Source of the DNA: Cerioporus squamosus
Lineage: Eukaryota > Basidiomycota > Agaricomycetes > Polyporales > Polyporaceae
Direction: 5' to 3'
Assembly (NCBI GenBank): GCA_022592435.1
Contig: JABYQS010000395.1
Span: forward strand, 1-25,063
DNA: 25,063 bases
The notes under the pieces are model-generated. The model ran no database searches and was not told the origin of the DNA. It worked only from the letters and a program-made list of their open reading frames with translations. Each line of letters opens with the position of its first letter. The first letter of the stretch is position 1. Positions 1-9,283 of this stretch are shown here, in pieces. Position numbers and translations under genes: made by a program.

Positions 1-46
1 CGCGCACATGCAGGCCAGGAACCCCCGGAGGATACCGCCCCACTAC

Positions 47-2125
47 CTATGTGAAGTACCTGTAATCCGGATTGAGGTCGCCCATGCGCTTCTTGTCGTC
101 CTCGGACAGGTGCGCGTGCACGCCGGCGGCGGCCTGGGCGTCGCGCCGCCGGTTCTCCCACGAGACGCCGAGGAAGTAGACGGTGTTCGCGACGAGGGAG
201 ACGGCGATGAAGGCGATCGCGATGCTGTACCGGGGATGTACTTGGCGCGTCCTTGGCGAGGAAGGAGACACGGCGATGATGCCGCCGACTGTGGACGGGG
301 AAGAGGGGGAGGAGAAATTGTTAGGTTCGTGCGGAGGAGGGGGAGAGAGGGGAAGGGAGAGGAAGGGAGGGAGGGGGGAGGGAGGGGACGTACTGTTTCC
401 GAACCCGACCTGGAATGCCGTCCCGACGGCTCGTCTGTGGTGTCCGCCCACTACGCATCGTCGAACGTCAGTCAGCATGCACCCTCGCGCAAACACAGCA
501 CACAGCAAACACGCGCGCAAGAGCGAAGAGACTCACAGTTCGTGTTGAACCAACACACGATGATCGGCATCGCCGAGTACGTGCCCATCGCGGCGAGGAA
601 GAGCGCGGCGTACTGCAGGTGCGCGTCGTCGTGCACGACGAGCAGGATGACGAAGCCCGCGAGCGAGACCGCGGTCGTCGCGAGCACGAACACGTAGCGC
701 ATGCGCAGCCAGTCGGAGAACGTCGCGGAGAGCATCGCGAGCGCGAACGCGCACGCCCAGGGGGGCACGGAGAGGAGCTGCGTCCGGATCGCGCTGTGGC
801 CCAGGCTCTGGATGATCGTCGGGGCGAAGTACGCTGTGAGGGGAGCGAGCGTGAGTGAGGACCGCGTTCTGCGAGGCATGGCGCTGTGGACTGACCGTAG
901 CCGTAGGCGGGGACGATGAGGCCGAGGTACATGAAGCCTCCGACGATGATTTTCCCTGTGATGCGGGTCAACACACTGACAGAAGACGCGACACAGAGGA
1001 GGAGACGACTCACAGTCCTTAAAGACCTCCAGGACGCTCTTGGGCGTGAGCGGGTCATGGCGCTTCGAGTGCCCGACGTCCTCGTACAGACGCGCCTTCA
1101 CGAAGTCCTTCTCTTCCTGACTCAGCCACGTCACCTCCTCGGGAAAGTCGGCGATGGCAAAGTACAGGATGAACGAGACGACGCAGGTGAGCGTCCCCTC
1201 TGCCACAGTCTTGTCAGCACAAACGCGCACTAAGCTCGGGGCGGGCACACGGGAACTGACCGAGGATGAAATCCACCTCCAGCCGCTGTACCCACGCATG
1301 CCGTCCATCTTCCCGATGGCGCTGGCGAGGAGGCCGCCGAAGCCGCCGGCGAGGGTGGTCGAGGAGAAGAAGAACGAGTAGCGTTTCTGGGCTTCGGCGC
1401 GCTTGTACCACATCGCGATGAGGTAGAAGCAGGCGGGGAAGACACCGCTCTCGACGACGCCGAGGAAGAAGCGGGTCGCGATGAGCCCGCCCAGGTTCTG
1501 CGTGAAGCCTTGGAGCATGGTGATGAGGCCGAAGAGGAACATGCAGAGGGAGACTGGAGGTCCGGCGGGTCAGCGAGGGTGGATGCGCAGGAAACGTGCG
1601 GACGTACGCCAGACATGGGGCTTGAAGTGCTTGAGGAGGGCATTGGAGGGTATCTCAAAGAGGACATATGGTGCGAAGCTGCACACCGTTGAGGATTCGT
1701 ACGGGGGGCGCGTGGAAGCATGACTCACAATACGACCAGTGCCGTGTTGAACTCGTTTCCTCCAAGTTTGAGGTCGGCCTTGAGACCAAAGACGGCGGCA
1801 TTGGAGATGTTCACCCTGCGTACGAATGAGCAAGAGGGGGATATGTCTGTGGATGATTGGACTCACCGGTCAAGGAATGCGAGGAGGTACAGGACGCAGA
1901 GGACGGGGACGACGCGCATGTCAATCTTGCGGACGACCTTTGCCTCGTCGACATTGGGAAAGCGCTGCTTGTAGTCGCCGCCCTCTGCCTTGACATACGG
2001 CGCGAGGTTGTACTGCTTCTCGACGTCGGGGGAGACGACGCGCTCCTGGAGGGAGGCCGTGGCTGGGGGCACATGTGAGTTCGAGTCGTCGGACAGAGAC
2101 GGGCAGGGGACTGACTGTCGCTCAT
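47..2125 (-). CDS. MFS transporter, allantoate/nicotinate permease-like (frame-broken)
   Basis: A 12-helix major facilitator of the fungal anion:cation symporter group (Dal5/Tna1-like), expected in the plasma membrane and importing a small organic anion; the substrate cannot be read from sequence. Ten exons are proposed: 2125-2116, 2062-1867, 1815-1729, 1678-1608, 1553-1261, 1199-1014, 955-896, 833-537, 450-394 and 288-47. The start ATG opens a 10-nt first exon (MSD) that splices into the acidic N-terminus. Family signatures include DMRVVPVLCVLYLLAFLDR before helix 1, the helix 2-3 segment with FEIPSNALLKHFKP, GLIATRFFLGVVESGVFPA, GYSGWRW, and the C-half KIIVGGFMYLGLIVPAYGY. Spliced length is about 500 residues, normal for the family. 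One base is missing in the A-run at 1269-1271, where GWRW should continue into FILEG. Three more deficits cluster at 225-272 in the last exon, after which the frame returns and ends at TAG. The family call is secure; whether the gene is functional depends on whether these deficits are real. Confidence 0.85.
289..393 (-). other. Last intron of the MFS gene with 56-nt polypyrimidine tract
   Basis: The 105-nt terminal intron contains an uninterrupted purine run on the + strand from 333 to 388, so the transcript has 56 consecutive pyrimidines before the 3' splice site. The + strand part at about 361-387 has at least four runs of three or more G separated by single A residues, fitting a G-quadruplex motif on the non-transcript strand. 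Confidence 0.7.
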
Positions 2126-3013
2126 GCTGTGTGCAGCGGTGGCCTCTGGGGAGAAGGGCGAGAGAGGGCACAGGCAGCGGGGACTGTGCGGGGCGCTGCG
2201 AACGCTTTCTTATGCGTCGCGGGCGTCGGCGGGGCAGATCAGCTGGCACAAGTCATCTTGGATCGCCCCTAGTCAGTATAATTTCGCTCGTAGCGCCCTT
2301 CCCCGCCCTAGCCTTATATGGGCATCCACCTTCCTCTTATGTCCTCCTGCGAGCCACGGACGCCTTGCCCTCTCGCGACTGGCCACGGAGGCGAAGAGTG
2401 CACTGCGGCGGACGAGCACCGACGCGCTCTGACCGCATGGACGCGCTTCAATCCCTGGCGCCGCGCAGAAGCACATAGCCCTTCCGGGTGCCTGATCCGG
2501 GCCTCCGCCTCTCTCCGCCTCTTCTCTCGATCACGCGAAGCTCACCTGCTTCTCAGCTGTCCATCTACGATCGCTCGGCATTCTCCTGGGCTGCCCATCT
2601 GACCACACCGTCTGCAGCCCCTTCGACTAGGCAGAGTATATATGCAGCTACTCGAAACTGCTGATCAGCCTGGTTGGACAAGATCAGCGAAGGCGGACGC
2701 GGGAGGAGGGCAGGCCTTCGGTACCCCTCGCCGTCTTCTCTCCGACTCAAACGACATCTCGCGGCCTCGTGTGAGTCTCTTTGCCACTGAACGTGGACAT
2801 TGAACGATAACCTTGAACATAATCTCACCGGCATAGTAGAGACCCGGCTTGAGGTCCCGTTAACACTCTGGGAAGATGCCAGTGAGAGTATGCAGATAGC
2901 GATGTTGCCAATGAAAGAATTGTGCGAGGGTTACTATACAAGAGTTCCGTCAGTTGCGTGTCGTCAATCCTTGATGTTGCCTGTGTCGCGAAGAGGTCCA
3001 GTAGAGCGGCCGC
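2126..3013. other. Intergenic region upstream of the MFS gene
   Basis: This 888-bp gap separates the start of the MFS gene from the stop of the isovaleryl-CoA dehydrogenase gene, both on the minus strand. It should hold the MFS promoter and the 3' UTR of the dehydrogenase. Short open frames on both strands show no recognisable motif. A TATATATG stretch lies near 2637-2644 and a minus-strand TATAA near 2314-2318. I see no gene here. Confidence 0.6.
2313..2320 (-). promoter_or_regulatory. Possible TATA box of the MFS gene
   Basis: On the minus strand this reads CATATAAG, about 190 bp upstream of the MFS start codon. The distance suits a gene with a long 5' UTR, but no transcript evidence is available and the motif is short. 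Confidence 0.3.
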
Positions 3014-4759
3014 TCACGACGCCCGTCGCTTGAACTCCTCGTTGAACTCGCGCCCTATGAGCATCCGCCTGATTTCCTGAGTTCCTGCGCCGACGGTATA
3101 TAGCCGTGCATCGCGCAGAATGCGGCCTGTGGGGTAGTCTGCCGGGGATAAGAAGACACTTCATTCATGCTGCGTCCTGAAGAAGCTGCTCGTGTACGCA
3201 CCGTTAATGTAACCGTTCCCACCCAGACATTGCATGGCATCAAGGGCGACCTCCACTGCTCGATCGGAGGAGTACAGGATCGCGCCCGCGCAGTCCTATC
3301 CGAGCCAAGGACGATAAGCTGAACGCTCTTCACACCCACGAACGAACATGGATATACGTACTCTTCGGCTAACCTTGCCCGCATCGCATGCTTTCGCCAC
3401 GGCATAGACGTACGACCTGGACGCATTCAGCTTCGTGTACATGTCCGCGACCTTCCCTGTTGTTGATGCATGAGAAACGACATATCCGCGAAGAACTATG
3501 GAAGCTGATCCTGACCTTGGATGAGCTGGAACTCCCCGACTGCTTGCCCGAACTGCTTCCGATCGTGCACATACTCCACCGCGATGTCGAAGGCCGCTTG
3601 CATCAACCTAATTCGGGGCCACACGATCAGCATCCGAGCAGGAGCATGCAAGGCCAGACACTTACCCCAGCGGGCCACCGCTCAGCACGAGGCGTTCCAA
3701 GTCAAGGCCCGACATGAGAACCTTTGCGCCACCATCCACGGGTCCGAGGACGTTCTCTACGAACATGAGCACAAGCGTCAGCCCGGATACGCGACACTGG
3801 CGACACAAAGAGCCCGACTCACCCTCTGGCACGAAACAGTTCTCAAACACCAGCTCGCACGTGTCGCTCCCGCGCATGCCCAGCTTGTCCAGCTTCTGGT
3901 GCGTCGAGAAGCCCTCCCAGCCCTTCTCGACGATGAACGCCGTGATGCCCTTCGAGCCCTTCTCCGGGCTCGTCTTCGCATACACCACGAGCGTCGACGC
4001 CACGGGCCCGTTCGTGATCCAGAACTTGTTCCCGTTCAAGCGGTAGCCCCGCCGTCGCCCTCGACGCGGTCCGCGCGCAGCCGCATGCTCACGACGTCGC
4101 TCCCGCTGCCCGGCTCGCTCATCGCGAGCGCGCCGACCTTGCGGCCCGCGACGAGGTCGGGCAGGTACTTGGCCTTCTGCGCGTCCGTGCCCCAGCGGTG
4201 GATCTGGTTCACGCACAGGTTCGAGTGCGCCCCATAGGAGAGCGCGACGGACCCCGAGGCGCGCGAGAGCTCCTCCATGGCGAGCGTGTGGTTGAAGTAG
4301 CCGAGGGAGAGGCCGCCGTACTCGGGCTTGACGGTGATGCCGAGCAGGCCCATGTCCCCGAGCTTCTCCCAGAGGTCCTGGAGATGGCCTGTCAGCGTGA
4401 TCACAGTGGAGGAGATAGAAATGGGGGAGGTGGGTCGAGAGGAGATGGACACGCACTGGGGGGAAGTTGTTCGTCCTGTCGATCTCAGCGGCCCTTGGGG
4501 CAACCTCCTTCTCCGCAAACTCCTGTACGGCATTCCTGAACTGTGTTCCACGCCACCGACGGCCACGTCAGCCTATAAGCTCTCACATGTCAAAACGAAA
4601 GAGAGAATGTTCGCACCTCAGCTTGGTCCTCCGTCAGTCCAGCGACGTCGGTGTTGTAGAACGACGCATTCTGCGCTGGTGTGCGACGGCAGCGATCGCG
4701 GGCTTAGCACGCGCCCTCAACAGAGCAGATCCAGGCAGACGGGTGAATGAGCGCAGCAT
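3014..4759 (-). CDS. IVD: Isovaleryl-CoA dehydrogenase, mitochondrial
   Basis: FAD-dependent dehydrogenase converting isovaleryl-CoA to 3-methylcrotonyl-CoA in leucine degradation, passing electrons to ETF in the mitochondrial matrix. Eight exons: 4759-4617, 4540-4457, 4388-3823, 3756-3666, 3607-3516, 3456-3374, 3295-3202 and 3138-3014. They total 1278 nt, about 426 codons, the normal family length. The N-terminus is Arg-rich without acids ([18 protein letters not shown]), as in a matrix presequence. IVD-type motifs: [57 protein letters not shown], and [16 protein letters not shown], whose first Glu is the IVD-specific catalytic base in helix G. The C-terminus has [11 protein letters not shown] and [12 protein letters not shown]. 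One base is missing near 4668-4678 in the presequence, and one in the C-run at 4047-4050 just before the [11 protein letters not shown] block. The exon 2/3 junction (4457/4388) is also out of phase unless one C is missing or a nearby GTGTCC donor is used. Confidence 0.93.
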
Positions 4760-5070
4760 TGTCGGCGTCCTGGATGTCGTGAGGTTGATGCAAGTTTGAG
4801 GAGGAAGTTGTGTACCCTATAACTTACCCCAGTGCGGGGAAAGGACGAGTCCGGCCCGAGTTCAAGATCCGGCCGGAAAGCGGAGCGGTCTACAGTACAT
4901 AAGTAGACACTACAACCGGTACTTACCTGAGTACTTACTAAGGTAACTAAACTGTACTAGTGCTATGTAGGACTTGACTACAACCGTAACAATTCGGGCG
5001 GCTGGGCACTCAACGCGACTTTCGTGACCGCGAGTCGCGAGGCGCGACCACCAAGCGACCACCAGTGACC
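4760..5070. promoter_or_regulatory. Divergent promoter region between IVD and APC15-like genes
   Basis: A 311-bp gap between two divergently transcribed genes, so it must serve both. The middle part (about 4890-4980) is AT-richer than its surroundings and contains GTACTTAC twice with a 12-bp period, at 4919 and 4931. No clear TATA box is visible for either gene. Confidence 0.5.
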
Positions 5071-5741
5071 ATGGTGGCTCCGGTGTCCTCCCCCACTGTC
5101 GTCCCTCGCAGTCCCGTCTTCCCGCGGCTCCTACCCCTTCCACCACATCCGCACCCAATACCACCTGCTCCGTCGTTCCAGCGACGCGAGCGGTTCATCA
5201 ACTACCGGGACATATGGCGCGAGATGGACGAGCTCAGCGACGAGGAGAGCGCGATTGAGGCCCAGGTATGTCCCTACCTCCCACATCATCTCATTTGATA
5301 AGCATAACCAACATCTCACCCTTTTGTCCGTCGCGTGTCTGGGAACTGGGGTTGCCGACGGTAGAACGCGGAGATCAAGAACAGAGGGTACAACTTCCTT
5401 ATCCCCATCGGCCGGACATGGACGCAGCACGAAGAGAAGAACGACGTAAGTGATAGATCCGTTGCTGCTGCAAAGCGTAAGACTGAGCATCCCTTTTCGC
5501 GGACGTTCCGCGCCCTCCACAGGCCGACGACGCGTCGGAAGGATCAGACGGCTCCGACCGCACTGGCGACGCGAACTCGCTCATGGACGAAGACGAGAAC
5601 GACTCCTCGGAAGAGGAGGAGGAGGACCTCGATGCGGACATGGAAGATATGGATCAGACTGCTAACAACACCGCTGACCTCGACGCAGAAGAGACGGGGA
5701 GCTCTGAAGAAAGCTCCGAGGAAGAGGACTCCGACGATTGA
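5071..5741 (+). CDS. APC15: Anaphase-promoting complex subunit 15-like protein
   Basis: A small acidic protein predicted as the APC15/Mnd2-type subunit of the anaphase-promoting complex, the nuclear ubiquitin ligase driving mitotic exit. In other organisms this subunit helps turn over the mitotic checkpoint complex. Exons: 5071-5265, 5365-5445 and 5523-5741, giving 495 nt (164 residues) with clean phase. The N-terminal 30 residues are Pro-rich. A Glu-rich helix follows (WREMDELSDEESAIEAQ), then the conserved block GYNFLIPIGRTWTQHEE, which resembles the NNLVPIGK...EHY block of animal APC15. The rest is almost wholly Asp/Glu/Ser (SSEEEEEDLDADMEDMDQ), matching the acidic tail of the animal protein in order and composition. 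I chose the ATG at 5071; the nearest upstream in-frame start-like codon is only a GTG. The gene faces away from IVD and converges on CWF19L1. The family call rests on one motif plus architecture, so it is probable, not certain. Confidence 0.68.
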
Positions 5742-5908
5742 CCTCGGATTGTACTGTACGCTCCGCCTCTCCAGACTTGTATCTATAGTTGTACAACATA
5801 CCGCTGCTTTGATCTGTTCGCTTTTCTTCGCAAACGACAAGAGATGTCCGTTGGGCCCTACAACGGGTAGAGTGACAGCAGATATTACAGAGGGATCACA
5901 CCTCCGTT

Positions 5909-8555
5909 TCACAACGATGGATCGAAAGGAGCAAAGGCCGCCTTGAACGCCGCCACATCCTCCTTGTCCTCTTCCTCCGATTGTGTACAAGCCTTCCAAT
6001 CGAACCGGTCTGCCATCCCGAGGATAGACACCAGCACTTGTCTGCGAAGCCGTCAGTGGCTGTCACCCATAAACCAGCACCACGCAAAACCAGACCACAC
6101 ACCTTCCAAACTGTATACTGAACGGCCCATGGTCGCGCATCAGATGGACCAACTTCTTCCCATCTGGCAGGTCGACCCGGAAATAGCCCCCACGCCCACC
6201 CGCACACGCACGCAGCGCCTCGTCCGGGTCGTCTTCGAACGCGATGTTCAGCGCACGGGCTTCTTCATTGAATGCGTCCTCAACGGCGTTCTTCAGCTTG
6301 CTGGGTATCGGGACGACCTGTACGTGCGCATGCCCGCCCTTCGCGCTCATCCGCCCGACTTCGAAGCAGACTGCAACGGCACCATGCTTGGCGTACATCG
6401 CGCGCAGTGCGGACTTGTATCTATCCGGCGAGCCACGTTAGTATGGCGCCGGCTGAGGCCCGGGTGGACGACTCACTTTTCCGTCTCGTCAACGATAGGC
6501 TCTGCTAAATCTGGAGGGATGGAGAGATATGTGGGGTAGTGCGTGATGGGCACTATGAGGACATGGCCTCCGCCTGGTACGCGCGGCACGTTCGGGTGGT
6601 CTGCGCCCTGGTGCGTCGGAATGATCTGCCCTTTGGGAAGAGTCACGTAGCACTCCGAGCCGATGGAGACGATCAGGTGCTTGCTACGGGTGCCGTCAGT
6701 TAAACCCTCGAACAAGGCGCGAGGCACGCTTACGCAAGGTTAGGATTCGACAAGCAGAACCAGCATTCATCCGCTGCGGAACATGTGAGTACACCGATGC
6801 CCTGCTTGCAGAACTGCACGTACGAGCGATCTCTTTAGGCGGGCCGCGTCTGCCCTGTCGATTACCGTGCCCAGTCTGATTGGCGACGGGACAGTCCTCG
6901 ATGTAGTGTAGTTCGCTACCGCACGCTCTGCAGACGTAGCCTTCGCGGGGTTTCCGTCCGCCGGTGTCACCTACTGCGTTCTTGACCGGACAGTCCCGGA
7001 TGAAATGACCAGACTGTGAGCTCGGTATCAGCAACTACTTCGGTCAAAACGGATGGAACTGAGCCCTTTCACCTCTTTGCAGATCCTACATATGTATCCC
7101 TCATGAGGCTTTTCCCTCTCTGGACAATCAGTTATGAAGTGCTGGAGGTACTAAGTCAATTGCGCAAGCACCGTGAGTGTCCGTTTACTATGTACCTCTG
7201 GAGACTCGCAGATCTTGCATTTATATCCAGTAGGCGGTTTGTCTGGCGGACCATCTGCTGCAGTTCAGAGACGCAATACTTGACCAGTACACAGCGCACA
7301 TACCTGTCCTGCTTCGCTTGCCAGGCTGTTGCGCTCCAACGTCGAGCGGCCGCTTTGGAGGGCGATGCAGGAAGGGGTTCAGAGTCGCATTCGCGGGCTT
7401 CGGTTGAGGCTCGCTCGTAGCGCTCAGCGGCGCGATCGAGAAGGCGTAGAACCACTGCACCATGTCCCTTGTCAGTCCCGACTCGGGGTTCGGGCAGCTA
7501 TGAATTGGTACCCACCCGCGGCTTCTTGCCAGATGGCTGTTCGCCACCAAATGCGCCTAGACTGACGAATCTGCTGACGCGGCCGTTATCTTCGTCCCAG
7601 GTGTACGGCTCGCGTTCCCAGAAACGCGGAGGGTGGCCGCCTCCGGACGTGAAGTGATATCGGGGTTTCGTCTTCCGCACAACCTCTGCTACGGGCTCTA
7701 CTCCAATGGAGGCGAGTTCCGGGGCGGGCAAGGGAGCGGATGAGAAGTGTGTGATGCCCGAGGGCCAGGCGTTGCTGATGAAGATGTCGACGAGCTGGGA
7801 GGACGTTGTTGAGGACTTGATGGAGGCGAGGGAGGTGTAGTTCTGCTCCTTTGGCTTCGACGTGGTCATGGTGTTGGCGAGAAGCCTCTCGACCGTTTTT
7901 GAGGTGAAGTAGGGGGAGGTGAATCCCTGTGTGCTCCGTCAGGCGCAAGGTACCGCCATGGGTCAAAGCGAACTCACATGGGCATCTTCGGAAGTGTACA
8001 CGTTCGACTCGTATACCCCAGCAAGACACGCTATGCGGATCCCTTGGGCTGTGGTCAAGACCCCGGACTTGTCTGCGCGTTCGAAGGGTTGTTCTAGTTC
8101 GAGTGGCGCTACGCTTATGTGGAATGTACTCACGGAGCAGGAAGACATTCTTGCTCAGTGCCCCTCCCGTCTTGGCGAACTTCTCGATCACAGGGGCCGG
8201 TAGTGGGTACTCGCCTTGCATGATATAGCATTCGACGGGGGCTGTGATGACAATACATTGAGCGAAGGATACGTACAAGGAACTGCGACACAACGCGACC
8301 TTCCAAACGACCTTCGAGCAGCTGCATGACCTCATGATCCTCCTCATATGCGTCTGCCGCGTCCTTCGGGGGCCCGAAGAAGTCGCCGAGACATAGCACC
8401 AGGTCGAACTTGCCGTGCTTGTCGTCAATACTCTTGATCTTCGCGAAAAGGTCGCGGATGGAGCCAACAGCTGAGCCCACTGTTAACCTTCGGGGAAGCG
8501 TCAGCACTGCGCGTACAATTGCAGACAACACAACTTACACCTTTGCCGTAGACAT
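5909..8555 (-). CDS. CWF19L1: CWF19L1/Drn1-type lariat metabolism protein with CCHC zinc knuckles
   Basis: Homolog of CWF19L1 (yeast Drn1), a nuclear protein related to lariat debranching enzyme that associates with spliceosome remnants. About 13 exons splice without any frame break. The start ATG at 8555 opens a short exon (MSTAK) joined to the metallophosphatase-like half: LTVGSAVGSIRDLF, FDLVLCLGDFFG, CYIMQGEYPLPAPVIEKF and GIRIACLAGVYES. Next comes KPRYHFTSGGG...FWEREPY, then WFYAFSIAPL. The CwfJ C-terminal domain 1, a HIT-like fold, shows CWFCLSNPNLAKHLIVSIG and the HVLIVPITHYP loop. Domain 2 follows (RMSAKGGHAHVQVVPIP, then GRGGYFRVDLPDGKKLVHLM) and ends at TGA after APFDPSL. Between the two halves sit three CX2CX4HX4C zinc knuckles. 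The metallophosphatase half lacks the usual dense metal-ligand motifs, as in other family members, so catalysis there is unlikely. It is convergent with the APC15-like gene, 167 bp apart. Confidence 0.92.
6891..7219 (-). other. Triple CCHC zinc-knuckle segment within the CWF19L1-type gene
   Basis: After splicing, three knuckles read CKICESPEHFITDC, CRICKESGHFIRDC and CRACGSELHYIEDC, each an exact CX2CX4HX4C. Each is introduced by a Gly-Tyr pair (GYKC, GYIC, GYVC). Introns at 7142-7195 and 7014-7072, both phase 0, cut knuckles 1 and 2 between the second Cys and the His; knuckle 3 is uninterrupted. Such knuckles bind single-stranded RNA in many proteins, which would suit an RNP factor. This is an inference. 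Confidence 0.85.
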
Positions 8556-9071
8556 CCTCACTCTCCCGTTCAACGCGGTTAGCGTCTCTAGATGGTCTAC
8601 TGCTCAGAATAACTCCGACTCGACCAACAGTACTGCACGTATGTGCCAGCAGAGACGCAAGATAACCCGCGGGAGTCCTAGGTGGCGCTGGAAAGGGAGA
8701 CTATAGCCTTCGAAAAGTCGGATTCGTAAGAGGACGGCGAACGAACGCGAGGACTCGAGGGTGGCTGGAGAAGGACGCGAGCTTGAATTAGAGAGGGGCG
8801 CCTATGACGCATCGCGTCCATAGGGTGTCACAGACGCTCGTGTAGCTCTCAGTTCAAGTTCGTCGACCACCACCGGTACCAGTCCTCTCGCTATAGTGCT
8901 GTTACACTGCGAAGATTTCTTTCAGGCTTACAGGAGGCATGCCGTGACAGCGACATATGCACCCGGAAATATGACCGGGGTATACACTGAGCTGAGCCGA
9001 CCATTAATAATATTGACATGGTTGTCAATACCCACTGCGCACTGAGGTTACCAATCAGAGTTGCTTTTAAA
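8556..9071. other. Intergenic region between CWF19L1-type gene and tRNA gene
   Basis: This 516-bp gap should hold the promoter of the CWF19L1-type gene, which is read leftward, and the 5' flank of the tRNA gene, read rightward. No open frame here has recognisable motifs. The right end is AT-rich and contains a perfect 8-bp hairpin at 9011-9030. Confidence 0.6.
9011..9030. repeat. Perfect 8-bp inverted repeat upstream of tRNA
   Basis: TATTGACA and its exact reverse complement TGTCAATA flank a 4-nt loop, 42 bp before the tRNA. A repeat of this size can arise by chance in a window this long, so its role is open. Confidence 0.8.
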
Positions 9072-9170
9072 TCCCGTTTAGCTCAGTTGGTAGAGCGCGT
9101 CACTAGTACATGGGTTTCAAGATTCTGCTCTGCTATGACGAGGTCAGTCGTTCGAGTCGGCTAATGGGAA
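9072..9170 (+). tRNA. tRNA-Thr(AGT) with 26-nt intron
   Basis: A full cloverleaf can be drawn. Acceptor stem 9072-9078 pairs with 9163-9169, with one G-T pair. The D-arm is GCTC/GAGC. The anticodon stem CGTCA (9098-9102) pairs perfectly with TGACG (9136-9140). The T-arm AGTCG/CGGCT carries the loop TTCGAGT, and the discriminator is A9170. The internal A-box TAGCTCAGTTGG matches the Pol III consensus. The anticodon loop is split by an intron at 9109-9134, one base 3' of the anticodon as in nuclear tRNA genes, leaving AGT at 9105-9107 (reads Thr codon ACT). The first pair is T-A, which is unusual for threonine and more typical of fungal tRNA-Lys, so a diverged copy of another tRNA is possible. 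The mature length would be 73 nt. Confidence 0.85.
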
Positions 9171-9173
9171 TAG

Positions 9174-9178
9174 TTTTT
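9174..9178 (+). terminator. RNA polymerase III T-tract terminator
   Basis: Five T residues on the sense strand begin three bases after the tRNA discriminator base, the standard position and form of a Pol III terminator. Confidence 0.8.
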
Positions 9179-9263
9179 CTATCCCGTAGGGATGCATCAT
9201 GTACTTAGGACAGTCCTCCGAGACCGTCTTACCCCTTGGTGAGCCGGCATGCCCTTCACTCGC

Positions 9264-9283
9264 AGACTCACGCGCGTGAGTCT
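9264..9283. repeat. Perfect 20-bp palindrome
   Basis: AGACTCACGC is followed with no spacer by its exact reverse complement GCGTGAGTCT. It contains GACTCA/TGAGTC half-sites like those bound by bZIP (Gcn4/AP-1-type) factors, arranged as a mirror pair around CGCGCG. Confidence 0.9.

Noticed and set aside
8..858. Long + strand open frames opposite the MFS gene
   Set aside because: They are antisense shadows of GC-rich exons. The minus strand gives a coherent, spliced MFS protein.
3521..4237. 238-codon + strand frame opposite isovaleryl-CoA dehydrogenase
   Set aside because: It is Arg/His/Pro-rich with no motif and lies across several exons and introns of the well-supported minus-strand gene.
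6891..7219. CCHC knuckles as a retrotransposon Gag fragment
   Set aside because: No protease, reverse transcriptase, integrase or LTR is nearby, and the knuckles join in phase to conserved CwfJ domains on both sides.
8410..8706. 98-codon + strand frame over the CWF19L1 5' end
   Set aside because: It covers the first exons and promoter of the minus-strand gene and shows no recognisable protein feature.
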